Under the pieces are notes generated by a model. It did not search any database, was not told where the DNA came from, and saw only the letters and a program-made list of their open reading frames with translations. 5,705 nt of DNA, taken from contig JAEWLZ010000102.1 of assembly GCA_023457295.1 (NCBI GenBank), forward strand, positions 1 through 5,705. Direction: 5' to 3'. The position numbers and the translations under genes were made by a program. Shown in pieces: positions 1 through 5,705 of this stretch; position 1 is the stretch's first letter; each line of letters starts with the position of its first letter. This DNA is from Cyanobacteria bacterium OH_PDB_112 (GTDB lineage Bacteria; Cyanobacteriota; Vampirovibrionia; Gastranaerophilales; CAJFVJ01).

Positions 1-718
1 CCATAATTCCGTCTGATACATCAATAATCTCATCAATATTTTGAAGAGCCTGAGGTTTTTCTATCTTAGCAATTATAGGTATTTTTTTACCTGTTTCTTC
101 AATGTGTTTTTTAGCAAGCAAAATATCCTCTTTGTTTCTGACAAAAGACAGCGCAATATAATCCACATCATTTTTTGCGGCAAACTTGATATACTCAACA
201 TCTCTTTCTGTAATAGCAGAAATACTTTCTGTACTTCCGGGAATATTCAAACCTTTCCTGGATTTCAGTTCTCCACCAAAAATTACTTCTGCAATAATTT
301 TTTCGAAATCTCTACTAATTACTTTAAGTTCAAGCTTTCCGTCATCAAGAAGGATTTTTTCACCATCAGAAACATCACGCAAAATCCCCTCATAATCAAC
401 AGGGATAAAACTACCGTCAGTATTTAAGGCGGGTTTTAAAATAACTTGCTCACCTTTTACCAACTTCATAGGTGTTTCCAAAGTTCCTACGCGAATTTTT
501 GGACCTTGCAAATCCAAAAGAATTGCGGTGTAAGAATTATTTTCTTTAGATATTTCCCTAATTATTTCAATTCTTTCTTTATGTATAGCTTCTGACTCAT
601 GAGAAGAATTAATTCTTATAGTATCTGCTCCTGCATTTATAAGAGCTGCTATTTCATTTTTTGTTGCTGTTTTTGGACCTACTGTCGCAATTATTTTAGT
701 TTTTGTTGAATTATTCAT
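1..718 (-). CDS. pyk: Pyruvate kinase, N-terminal part (3' end beyond the window)
   Basis: This gene converts phosphoenolpyruvate and ADP to pyruvate and ATP in the cytoplasm. Only 239 codons are visible; the frame is open to the window edge, so the end of the barrel and the C-terminal domain are missing here. The translation starts with TKIIATVGP, the usual first strand of the barrel. The phosphate- and potassium-site block RINSSH (Arg35, Asn37, Ser39) follows, then DLQGPKIRVG (residues 69-78), which opens the B domain (about 72-165, with LLDDGK and KGLNIPG). The barrel resumes with ALSFVRNKEDI, AKIEKPQALQNIDEI (catalytic Lys218, metal ligand Glu220) and DGIM (metal ligand Asp236). The ATG at 718 has AGAAGG six bases upstream. 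Lys74 stands where potassium-dependent enzymes have Glu. The family call is firm. The gene is transcribed away from the exported-protein gene at 874. Confidence 0.96.
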   Translation of the reverse strand, partial: MNNSTKTKIIATVGPKTATKNEIAALINAGADTIRINSSHESEAIHKERIEIIREISKENNSYTAILLDLQGPKIRVGTLETPMKLVKGEQVILKPALNTDGSFIPVDYEGILRDVSDGEKILLDDGKLELKVISRDFEKIIAEVIFGGELKSRKGLNIPGSTESISAITERDVEYIKFAAKNDVDYIALSFVRNKEDILLAKKHIEETGKKIPIIAKIEKPQALQNIDEIIDVSDGIM

Positions 719-744
719 TTTTTACCTTCTCTACTTAACTTTTT

Positions 745-752
745 ATATATAC
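745..752 (-). promoter_or_regulatory. Possible -10 region for pyk
   Basis: Read on the minus strand, this is an AT-rich TATATATA run preceded by TTG, about 27 bases upstream of the pyk start codon. It could serve as a -10 element. No convincing -35 hexamer is visible at the right distance, so this is a weak call made from composition and position. Confidence 0.25.
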
Positions 753-860
753 AAGCTGAAAATTGCGATATTTAAATCGACACAATCCTCTGCCTCTCTC
801 ATAATAATATTTTATAACAAAATAGACTTTTGTTTAAATATTAAATAAAATTAATATTAA

Positions 861-866
861 AGAGGT
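861..866 (+). promoter_or_regulatory. Shine-Dalgarno supporting a TTG start
   Basis: AGAGGT lies 7 bases before the TTG at 874. The next in-frame ATG is Met51, which would remove the signal peptide, so this site decides the start of the exported-protein gene. Confidence 0.7.
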
Positions 867-873
867 ATAAATT

Positions 874-1530
874 TTGAAAAAAATAATAGTCACCATAATT
901 TTATCAATATTTTTTTGCAATTCTGTTTTTGCAACAACTCTTTTCTATGAAGATTACAATTTTTATGCCGAAACATTAACAGATATAAGAATAAATAAAG
1001 TTGATAGAACACAACAAATTCAAATGGCCTTCCCCTCTTATTCAAAACATAAAATACCTTTTATTTTGAATGGAGAAGCTTCTTACAAAGAGTTAGACGA
1101 CAAACCCTATATTCTACTAAAATTTGATAAATTGAGTATAAGCGGCGAAAAATCAATCCCCGTAGAAATTTTGATTACAGGAATCAACGGACAAAAAATA
1201 CAAAATAACCTAATGCAAAAAGAAAATCGCTACTTTAAGAGTTTTAAATCTGTAAATAATTACACAAAAGAAGTTTTAACTTTCCCGATAAACCGCTACA
1301 AATCACATCCTACAAAAGGAAAACCCACACCTAACACTTTTATTATGCTTCTAGAACCTGCTTATGCGGCTCTAAGTTGTGCTTTATTTCTAATTTCTCC
1401 TGTAAGTGCCGCAATATGTATAGATGAAGTTTCTCCGGATATAAAAAGAGGCTCCATTATAGAATTTCAATTTTTGCAAGAAATAAAAAAAGATGACCTC
1501 GAAAAGATTATTCCTAAAGAATTATTATAG
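874..1530 (+). CDS. Exported protein of unknown function, TTG start
   Basis: I do not recognise this family. The 218-residue product begins with a clear Sec-type signal peptide: Lys2-Lys3, a hydrophobic core at residues 4-16, and a probable signal peptidase I site after VFA (about residue 20). A lipoprotein box is not evident. The mature part looks beta-rich and soluble (about 21-150), with segments such as PYILLKFDKLSI and IPVEILITGING. A Lys/Pro-rich linker (about 143-153) leads to a second hydrophobic stretch (about 155-182) that contains Cys169 and Cys182. The tail ends with KRGSIIEFQFLQEI, which looks like a beta strand. The protein is therefore probably periplasmic or anchored in the envelope by its C-terminal segment. 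It starts at TTG with a good Shine-Dalgarno. It is divergent from pyk and lies 72 bases before tspO on the same strand. Function cannot be assigned. Confidence 0.85.
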   Translation: MKKIIVTIILSIFFCNSVFATTLFYEDYNFYAETLTDIRINKVDRTQQIQMAFPSYSKHKIPFILNGEASYKELDDKPYILLKFDKLSISGEKSIPVEILITGINGQKIQNNLMQKENRYFKSFKSVNNYTKEVLTFPINRYKSHPTKGKPTPNTFIMLLEPAYAALSCALFLISPVSAAICIDEVSPDIKRGSIIEFQFLQEIKKDDLEKIIPKELL

Positions 1531-1557
1531 ATTTTTAATATTTTAACAACCGATTAC

Positions 1558-1585
1558 CCTAAAGTAGGATGAATAGTTTTTTTTT
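1558..1585 (+). terminator. Weak terminator-like hairpin and T9 tract
   Basis: A short CCTA/TAGG stem (1558-1561 with 1565-1568) is followed, eight bases later, by a run of nine T (1577-1585). The position after the exported-protein gene suits a terminator, but the stem is very short and not next to the T run. Read-through into tspO is equally possible. Confidence 0.25.
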
Positions 1586-1590
1586 AAAGT

Positions 1591-1596
1591 TATACT
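1591..1596 (+). promoter_or_regulatory. Candidate -10 (TATACT) for tspO
   Basis: TATACT matches five of six bases of the sigma-70 -10 consensus. The usual start point seven bases downstream would be at base 1603, the A of the tspO ATG, implying a leaderless transcript. No good -35 is seen at 16-18 bases upstream, so the call is tentative. Confidence 0.3.
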
Positions 1597-1602
1597 TACT
1601 TT

Positions 1603-2070
1603 ATGGATATTTTTAAATTTATTTATTCAATGATTATAGGATATTCACCAATGCTTATTGCAAAGGCTACTGTACCTTATAAAAATTTCTCAGGTTTATC
1701 CTGCCGACAAATAGGGATTGTCCCACCAGAATGGTTGTTTGGTATTGTTTGGGCTATTTTATATTTTTTGATAGGAGCATCTTTTTTCTTATACTCAATA
1801 GCAGAAGGTGATACAAAAGAAAAAAGAGCAGGTTTTATATTTTTTGGCATTCAATTAGCGCTTAATGCCGCATTTATACCTGTATATTTTTTATTCCATT
1901 CTTTATTTGGCGGTTTTATAATTTGCATATTAATTACTATTTTCTTGATATTCACTTTAATAAAGTTTTATAAAATATCAAAAAAAGCAGCATACTTGCT
2001 TATACCGTATTTTTTATGGATGATTTTCGCAACAATTTTAAGCTATAAAATTTATATTGCAAATAACTAA
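1603..2070 (+). CDS. tspO: TspO/MBR family membrane protein
   Basis: This is an integral membrane protein of the TspO/peripheral benzodiazepine receptor family, known to bind porphyrins and other hydrophobic ligands; its bacterial roles are stress- and tetrapyrrole-related. Length (155 residues) and five predicted membrane helices fit the family. The signature is visible: PPEWLFGIVWAILYF (Pro41, Pro42, Trp44, Gly47, Trp50, Tyr54), QLALN (Gln84, Asn88), Pro93, and AAYLLIPYFLWMIFA (Pro135, Tyr136, Trp139). Two usual family residues differ. The Trp of the N-x-x-W-x-P segment is Phe91, and the Asn of the C-terminal LN pair is Ser147. The start at 1603 gives a full first helix, but no Shine-Dalgarno lies in front of it; Met10 (1630) has none either. 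The gene ends four bases into the convergent uppP gene. Family membership is confident, the ligand unknown. Confidence 0.88.
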   Translation: MDIFKFIYSMIIGYSPMLIAKATVPYKNFSGLSCRQIGIVPPEWLFGIVWAILYFLIGASFFLYSIAEGDTKEKRAGFIFFGIQLALNAAFIPVYFLFHSLFGGFIICILITIFLIFTLIKFYKISKKAAYLLIPYFLWMIFATILSYKIYIANN

Positions 2071-2084
2071 AAAGATTTTATAGC
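2042..2084. repeat. 10-bp inverted repeat across convergent gene ends
   Basis: GCTATAAAAT (2042-2051) and its exact reverse complement ATTTTATAGC (2075-2084) flank the overlapping tspO and uppP stop codons, with 23 bases between the arms. The left arm encodes the C-terminus of TspO and the right arm the C-terminus of UppP. The hairpin is AT-rich and has no proper T tract on either side, so it is a weak candidate for a bidirectional terminator or 3'-end stabiliser. Confidence 0.55.
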
Positions 2085-2900
2085 CAAAATGCCAACTATT
2101 GCGCAATAAATCGCAAAATAATACAAAGTATGTTTTTGCAAAAATATCAAGAAGTATTTTATGCAAATATAACCTACCAACGTTGAAACAGCTGTCCCAA
2201 CCAAAATAGGTCCAATAGAGAAGCAACATAGCTGTCCTGTTGACAAAAGTTCCATAGAGTGAAAAACGACGGCTAGCAAAATAATAGGAACACTCAATAA
2301 AAATGAATATCTGGCAGCTTCAACTCTACTAAGTCCTGATAAAAGTCCTGCGGCCATAGTTGAACCTGAACGAGAAATTCCTCTAAAAATCATTGCCATA
2401 CCTTGAAAAAGACCTATAAAAACTGCCTTTTTTACGGAAATTGAGGAATCTTTGGAATGATGTTGAGAATAGAACTCGGTAAAAGTCAATAAAGATGCCG
2501 TACCCAACAAGAAAAACCCAACCAAATCAGGTCTCTGGAAAATTTCTTCCAATAAATCTCTAAACGGAAACGCCAAACATATACTTGTAACTGTTCCGAT
2601 TAATATAAAAATAAAAAGTTTAGAATTATTGTCTTCGTCAAAGTTTTTAGTTTTAAACGCTTTAAAAAATGCTTTAAAAATATTAATTAAATCTGTTTTA
2701 AAATAAATAATTACCGCTATAAGAGTTCCTAAATGTAGCATTAAATCAAAAAACAATTCTTCCGAATCAGAGATATGAGAAAAATGAAGAAATTTTTCAA
2801 AAATTTCAGCCGTTAAAACCAAATGTGCAGAACTGCTCACTGGTAAAAATTCTGTCAAACCTTGAATTATTCCTGTTATAATCGCTTGCATATAGTGCAT
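2067..2900 (-). CDS. uppP: Undecaprenyl-diphosphate phosphatase
   Basis: This BacA/UppP-family membrane enzyme dephosphorylates undecaprenyl diphosphate to recycle the lipid carrier of peptidoglycan and other envelope polymers; family members give bacitracin tolerance. The 277 residues are typical in length and form many membrane helices. The first catalytic motif is QGLTEFLPVSSSAH (residues 13-26), with Gln13 and Glu17 in the (E/Q)xxxE pattern and Ser23. The second is RGISRSGSTM (173-182), with Arg177 matching the catalytic Arg174 of E. coli, followed by LSRVEAARYSFLLSVP (190-205). The usual AxIPGxSRSG here reads AMIFRGISRSG: the proline is replaced by Phe-Arg, one residue longer. The start at 2900 is chosen because GAGGA lies seven bases upstream; Met4 would be too far from it. 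It follows a terminator, so it is probably transcribed separately from the upstream operon. Confidence 0.94.
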   Translation of the reverse strand: MHYMQAIITGIIQGLTEFLPVSSSAHLVLTAEIFEKFLHFSHISDSEELFFDLMLHLGTLIAVIIYFKTDLINIFKAFFKAFKTKNFDEDNNSKLFIFILIGTVTSICLAFPFRDLLEEIFQRPDLVGFFLLGTASLLTFTEFYSQHHSKDSSISVKKAVFIGLFQGMAMIFRGISRSGSTMAAGLLSGLSRVEAARYSFLLSVPIILLAVVFHSMELLSTGQLCCFSIGPILVGTAVSTLVGYICIKYFLIFLQKHTLYYFAIYCAIVGILAIKSF

Positions 2901-2907
2901 AATATAA

Positions 2908-2912
2908 TCCTC
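2908..2912 (-). promoter_or_regulatory. Shine-Dalgarno of uppP
   Basis: GAGGA on the minus strand sits seven bases before the ATG ending at 2900 and selects it over Met4 of the same frame. Confidence 0.65.
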
Positions 2913-2939
2913 ATTTCCTCTATAAATCCATTCTAAGAT

Positions 2940-2976
2940 AAATAAATTAAAAAGCCCACAAAATATTGTGGGCTTT
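2940..2976 (-). terminator. Intrinsic terminator after the flavoprotein/zinc-ribbon operon
   Basis: An 11-bp perfect stem (2951-2961 pairing with 2966-2976; core AAGCCCACAA) closes a four-base loop. On the minus strand it is followed by a T-rich stretch, TTTTTAATTTATTT including the end of the stem. It lies 28 bases after the stop of the zinc-ribbon gene and 51 bases before the uppP start, so it separates the two transcription units. Confidence 0.88.
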
Positions 2977-3003
2977 AAAAAATTATATTAAATTTTGAAA
3001 AAA

Positions 3004-3180
3004 TTAATATCTGCTGCGTTGCTGTCTTTTACGGTTTTTGATAGCTGTTCTGCAAGCATTACATCTTTTTGGGGCAGAAAAACCTTTTTGGTCATAAAAT
3101 TCTTGTTCACCCGCCGTAAAAGTGTATGTTGCACCGCAATCACCGCATGTAAGTTCTAGATCTTCGTAAGTTTTGCTCAT
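3004..3180 (-). CDS. Small zinc-ribbon protein
   Basis: A 58-residue protein with two CxxC pairs: Cys12-x-x-Cys15 in LTCGDCG and Cys40-x-x-Cys43 in KRCNACR. The segment between, FTAGEQEFYDQKGF (residues 21-34), is highly characteristic of the small bacterial 'probable zinc-ribbon' family (zf_Tbcl-type domain), whose role is not established. The four Cys should bind one zinc. The C-terminal 15 residues are strongly basic (KNRKRQQRSRY), which suggests nucleic-acid or ribosome contact; that is inference. Its ATG overlaps the TGA of the upstream flavoprotein gene in the four-base ATGA (3177-3180), and AGGAG at 3188-3192, inside that gene, lies seven bases before the ATG. It is therefore very likely translationally coupled. 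A strong terminator follows. Confidence 0.9.
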   Translation of the reverse strand: MSKTYEDLELTCGDCGATYTFTAGEQEFYDQKGFSAPKRCNACRTAIKNRKRQQRSRY

Positions 3181-4163
3181 TTTTTTTCTCCTGTAAGTAT
3201 TTTGTTTGAAAAGGCTGTAGCCTCGGTAATTAAATTGTCAAAGATTTCTCTCACTGACAAAATTTCTTTAAATTGTTCCACTTTTGCTCCTGAGAATACC
3301 AAGCCATTAACAAAATCACCGTTGCGTGCTTTTTCAAGTGCTTCGAATATACAGAAGTTCATTGCGCAATGTTTCATACATTTTTTGCAGTTAGATAATA
3401 TCTGCTCACCCTGCTGAATTCTCTCAATAAATGGAGTCATTATAGCCCTTCCGGGAAGACCGACAGGACTTTTAATTATTGTTAAATCTTCTTCTTTTGC
3501 ATTTAACAAAATTTGTTTAAATTTTTCAGATACAGTACACTCTTTACTTAAAACAAACCTTGTTCCCAGTTGTACAGCATTTGCTCCAAGCTTCATTATA
3601 TCAACAATATCTTTTCCGCTTGCAATTCCACCTGCCGCGATTATAGGGATATCATCACCTATAACTTCTTTTACCTCAGGAATAAGTTCTTTTGTTTTTC
3701 TTTCAGTACCTAAATGACCACCTGCTTCTCCGCTTTCTACTATTACAGCCGAAGCACCGAGTTTTTTTGAAACAGCTGCCAATTTCGCAGAACTAACAAT
3801 AGGAACAACAGGAACTTTTGCGGCGATAGAGATTTTAAAAACATCTTTAGAAAAGCCTGCTCCAAAAATTATTAAATCAATACCTTCAGTTATAGCTGTA
3901 TTGATTAAATCCATAAAATTGTCCGCAACAACCATAGCATTTATAGCAATTAAGCCGTCTTTATTCGTTTGAAGTTTTCTGGCAAGACGAATTTGTTCTG
4001 CAAGCTCTGCGGAACTCAATCCTGATGCCGCTATAACTCCTACTCCTCCGCAATTTGCTACTGCCGCCGCCAAAGGAGCTTCACTTACACGAACTGCCAT
4101 TCCACCTTGTACTATAGGAATCTTGGCTAAAATCTCCTCTGTTATTTTTAATGGGTCAAACAT
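3177..4163 (-). CDS. FabK/nitronate monooxygenase-like flavin oxidoreductase
   Basis: A 328-residue TIM-barrel FMN enzyme of the 2-nitropropane dioxygenase family, which covers nitronate monooxygenases and the enoyl-ACP reductase FabK. Visible motifs are PIVQGGMA (16-23), with GGVGVIAASG (39-48) for flavin binding; ESGEAGGHLG (143-152), where His150 matches the family's catalytic His; and IIAAGGIASGKDI (174-186) with NAVQLGTRF (195-203), the FMN phosphate site. The C-terminal extension has a Cys cluster, Cys259-x2-Cys262-x3-Cys266-x4-Cys271, followed by FEALEKARNGDFVNGLVFSG. From memory, similar Cys-bearing tails occur in a clostridial-type branch of this family, and they could hold an iron-sulfur cluster or zinc. 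The sequence alone does not separate FabK from nitronate monooxygenase, so no symbol is given. The ribosome site is weak (AAAGAAAG). A promoter lies about 82 bases upstream, and the zinc-ribbon gene is coupled downstream. Confidence 0.9.
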   Translation of the reverse strand: MFDPLKITEEILAKIPIVQGGMAVRVSEAPLAAAVANCGGVGVIAASGLSSAELAEQIRLARKLQTNKDGLIAINAMVVADNFMDLINTAITEGIDLIIFGAGFSKDVFKISIAAKVPVVPIVSSAKLAAVSKKLGASAVIVESGEAGGHLGTERKTKELIPEVKEVIGDDIPIIAAGGIASGKDIVDIMKLGANAVQLGTRFVLSKECTVSEKFKQILLNAKEEDLTIIKSPVGLPGRAIMTPFIERIQQGEQILSNCKKCMKHCAMNFCIFEALEKARNGDFVNGLVFSGAKVEQFKEILSVREIFDNLITEATAFSNKILTGEKK

Positions 4164-4244
4164 AAATTTCTTTCTTTAATCTGTCATTTTTCGGAAATTA
4201 ATTTATCTGGGTATATTTTCAACAGATTTTTCATTTCTAAATTA

Positions 4245-4272
4245 ATTATACAACTTTTTTATTTATTAGCAA
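4245..4272 (-). promoter_or_regulatory. Sigma-70-type promoter of the flavoprotein operon
   Basis: On the minus strand, TTGCTA (4267-4272) is spaced 16 bases from a perfect TATAAT (4245-4250). Transcription would start near 4238, giving an untranslated leader of about 75 bases. It lies just downstream of the glnA terminator tail, as expected for an independent unit. Confidence 0.65.
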
Positions 4273-4284
4273 ACATTTTTCTTT

Positions 4285-4325
4285 AAAAAAACCAAAAAGG
4301 GCGGAAAATCAACCCGCCCCTTTTT
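4285..4325 (-). terminator. Intrinsic terminator of glnA
   Basis: GGGCGG (4299-4304) pairs with CCGCCC (4314-4319), and AAAAA (4294-4298) with TTTTT (4321-4325), leaving C4320 bulged and a nine-base loop. On the minus strand the hairpin is followed by GG and seven T. It begins eight bases after the glnA stop. This GC-rich stem stands out in an AT-rich spacer. Confidence 0.88.
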
Positions 4326-4333
4326 AATATTAT

Positions 4334-5695
4334 TTAATATTTGCCTAAATAAGCATCTATTTCCCACGGAGAAATCGAAATTCTGAAAGAATCCCACTCC
4401 TTCTTTTTGGCATCTATAAATTCGTTAAAAATATGTTCGCCTAAGGCATCTTTTGCTATATGAGAACGCTCCATAAGCTCAACAGCTTCAATCAAACTTC
4501 CGGGAAGCGAATCGATTTTTTGTCTTCTTCTTTCTTTACCTGAAAGTTTGTATATATTGCTGTCAACCGCCTCAGGAGGTGTCAGCCTGTTTTTGATTCC
4601 ATCTAAAGCAGCCTGTAACAATACTGCAAAGGCTAAGTAAGGATTACAAGAAGGGTCAGGAGAACGAAGTTCAAATCTTGTTGCATTACCTCGTTTTGCA
4701 GGTACTCTCACAAGAGCGCTTCTATTAGCCAATGACCAAGCAACATAAACAGGTGCTTCATATCCAGGAACAAGTCTTTTATAACTGTTTACCGTAGGAT
4801 TTGTAACCGCTGTAAGTTTGCGAACATGTTTTAATACACCACCTATAGCCCAAATAGCTTCATCGGAAAGCTGATAAGGCTTAGAAGTATCAATGAAAGC
4901 ATTTTTTCCGTCTTTAAATAAAGACATATTGCAGTGCATACCTGAACCATTAATTCCAAAAATAGGTTTAGGCATAAATGTAGCATGAAGACCGTGTTTC
5001 GCTGCAATAGCTTTAACAGCATATTTGAAAGTAACTACATTATCAGCTGTTGTCAATATATCAGCATATTTAAAGTCAATTTCATGCTGTCCTTCGGCAA
5101 CTTCATGATGGCTTGCTTCAATATCAAAGCCCATTTGCTGTAATACTCTAACTATTTCTCCACGAATATTTTCACCTAAATCCTCAGGACCTACATCATA
5201 GTAACCAGCTTCATCGTGAGTTAGTGTTGTAGGTCTGCCTTCTGAATCTTTTTTGAAAAGAAAAAACTCTGCCTCAGGTCCTAAATTCATTGTATAACCC
5301 ATTTTAGCAGCTTCTTTAATTACTCTTTTTAAGTTAGCACGAGGGCAGCCTTCAAAAGGAGTTCCGTCGGGATTATGAATATCACAAATCAACCTAGCTA
5401 CATTCCCGTTATCTGAAGCCCTCCATGGAAGAAGCGCAAAAGTGCTTCTATCAGGATAAAAATACATATCAGATGTTTCAATATTTCTAAAACCTTTTAT
5501 AGATGAGCCATCCAACATAAGCTCGTTATTCAAAATTTTATCAATTTGTTCAGCAGGTATAGCCATATTTTTTGCTTGCCCGTTTATGTCAACAAATTGC
5601 AATCTGACAAATTTTACATTGTGCTTTTCAATAAGGCTTTTAATCTCTTCCGCACTAAGCTCTTTGCCGTGAACCGGCACATAAGATGTACTCAT
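4334..5695 (-). CDS. glnA: Glutamine synthetase, class I-alpha
   Basis: This enzyme makes glutamine from glutamate, ammonia and ATP and is the main entry of ammonium into metabolism; class I enzymes are cytoplasmic dodecamers. The full 453 residues are present: DGSSIKGF (62-69), LGPEAEFFLF (138-147, Glu141 and Glu143), SHHEVAEGQHEID (195-207), NGSGMHCN (249-256, His254), NPTVNSYKRLVPGYEAP (299-315, with flap Glu313), and RFELRSPDPSCNPYLA (340-355). The length and the segment NIYKLSGKERRRQ (380-392) place it in the alpha subclass: it lacks the insertion of the beta subclass and the adenylylated tyrosine motif NLYDLP. Control by adenylylation is therefore unlikely; feedback or protein-binding control would be expected. 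The start at 5695 is preceded by GAGAG at the window edge, so its promoter is not visible. Confidence 0.97.
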   Translation of the reverse strand: MSTSYVPVHGKELSAEEIKSLIEKHNVKFVRLQFVDINGQAKNMAIPAEQIDKILNNELMLDGSSIKGFRNIETSDMYFYPDRSTFALLPWRASDNGNVARLICDIHNPDGTPFEGCPRANLKRVIKEAAKMGYTMNLGPEAEFFLFKKDSEGRPTTLTHDEAGYYDVGPEDLGENIRGEIVRVLQQMGFDIEASHHEVAEGQHEIDFKYADILTTADNVVTFKYAVKAIAAKHGLHATFMPKPIFGINGSGMHCNMSLFKDGKNAFIDTSKPYQLSDEAIWAIGGVLKHVRKLTAVTNPTVNSYKRLVPGYEAPVYVAWSLANRSALVRVPAKRGNATRFELRSPDPSCNPYLAFAVLLQAALDGIKNRLTPPEAVDSNIYKLSGKERRRQKIDSLPGSLIEAVELMERSHIAKDALGEHIFNEFIDAKKKEWDSFRISISPWEIDAYLGKY

Positions 5696-5705
5696 TTAAT
5701 CTCTC

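Noticed and set aside
41..427. Open frames on the plus strand at 41-427 and 186-395
   Set aside because: They lie antisense within the pyruvate kinase gene, whose minus-strand translation carries family motifs throughout. No ribosome site or recognisable product.
766..779. CGAT/ATCG half-sites in the divergent pyk spacer as an operator
   Set aside because: The palindrome is only four bases per arm in AT-rich DNA and matches no operator I know; chance explains it.
830..857. TTGTTT and TAATAT as a promoter for the gene at 874
   Set aside because: The spacing of 16 is fine, but transcription would start at about 864, inside the Shine-Dalgarno at 861-866, so the ribosome site would be cut.
2038..2229. 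63-codon open frame on the minus strand
   Set aside because: It overlaps the 3' end of uppP in another frame and has no recognisable features.
2877..2915. Possible 12-codon leader peptide overlapping the start of uppP (minus strand)
   Set aside because: An ATG at 2915-2913 opens a short frame, but its only ribosome site is about two bases away, too close, and no attenuator-like structure follows.
3202..3417. 71-codon open frame on the plus strand
   Set aside because: It is antisense to the C-terminal Cys-rich part of the flavin oxidoreductase and shows no family signature.
4294..4325. GC-rich hairpin as a riboswitch or a plus-strand terminator
   Set aside because: No plus-strand gene precedes it, and its place right after the glnA stop with a T tract on the minus strand is fully explained by glnA termination.

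Overview
The window is AT-rich, densely packed bacterial chromosome. It holds six complete protein-coding genes and one gene cut by the left edge. Two of the seven are easily missed: a pyruvate kinase gene that runs off the left edge, and a 58-residue zinc-ribbon gene. No RNA genes, insertion sequences, CRISPR arrays or prophage parts were seen, and no gap without a gene exceeds about 170 bases. The low GC, a class I-alpha (Firmicutes-like) glutamine synthetase and the short exported protein of unknown family would fit a host-associated, possibly fermentative lineage such as a gut Melainabacteria/Vampirovibrionia or a Firmicutes-like organism. That placement is an inference and was not tested.

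Layout. Bases 1-718 (minus) carry the N-terminal 239 residues of pyruvate kinase, the last step of glycolysis. A 155-base divergent spacer leads to a secreted protein of unknown function (874-1530, plus, TTG start). A TspO/MBR-family membrane protein follows (1603-2070, plus). It converges on, and overlaps by 4 bases, an undecaprenyl-diphosphate phosphatase gene, uppP (2067-2900, minus). Upstream of uppP, beyond a clear intrinsic terminator, is a two-gene minus-strand operon: a FabK/nitronate-monooxygenase-like flavoprotein (3177-4163) whose stop codon overlaps the start of the zinc-ribbon gene (3004-3180). A good sigma-70-like promoter precedes this operon. The right end is a complete type I glutamine synthetase gene, glnA (4334-5695, minus), with its own terminator.

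How the genes relate. The products cover housekeeping tasks: glycolysis, recycling of the cell-wall lipid carrier, nitrogen assimilation and flavin-dependent redox chemistry. Apart from the translationally coupled flavoprotein/zinc-ribbon pair, nothing indicates that they form one pathway, and I do not see a new multi-gene system. The points most worth a second look are a non-canonical catalytic motif in UppP, a 10-bp inverted repeat across the tspO/uppP overlap, a possible leaderless start for tspO, the coupled Cys-rich flavoprotein and zinc-ribbon pair, and changed regulatory positions in GlnA and pyruvate kinase.
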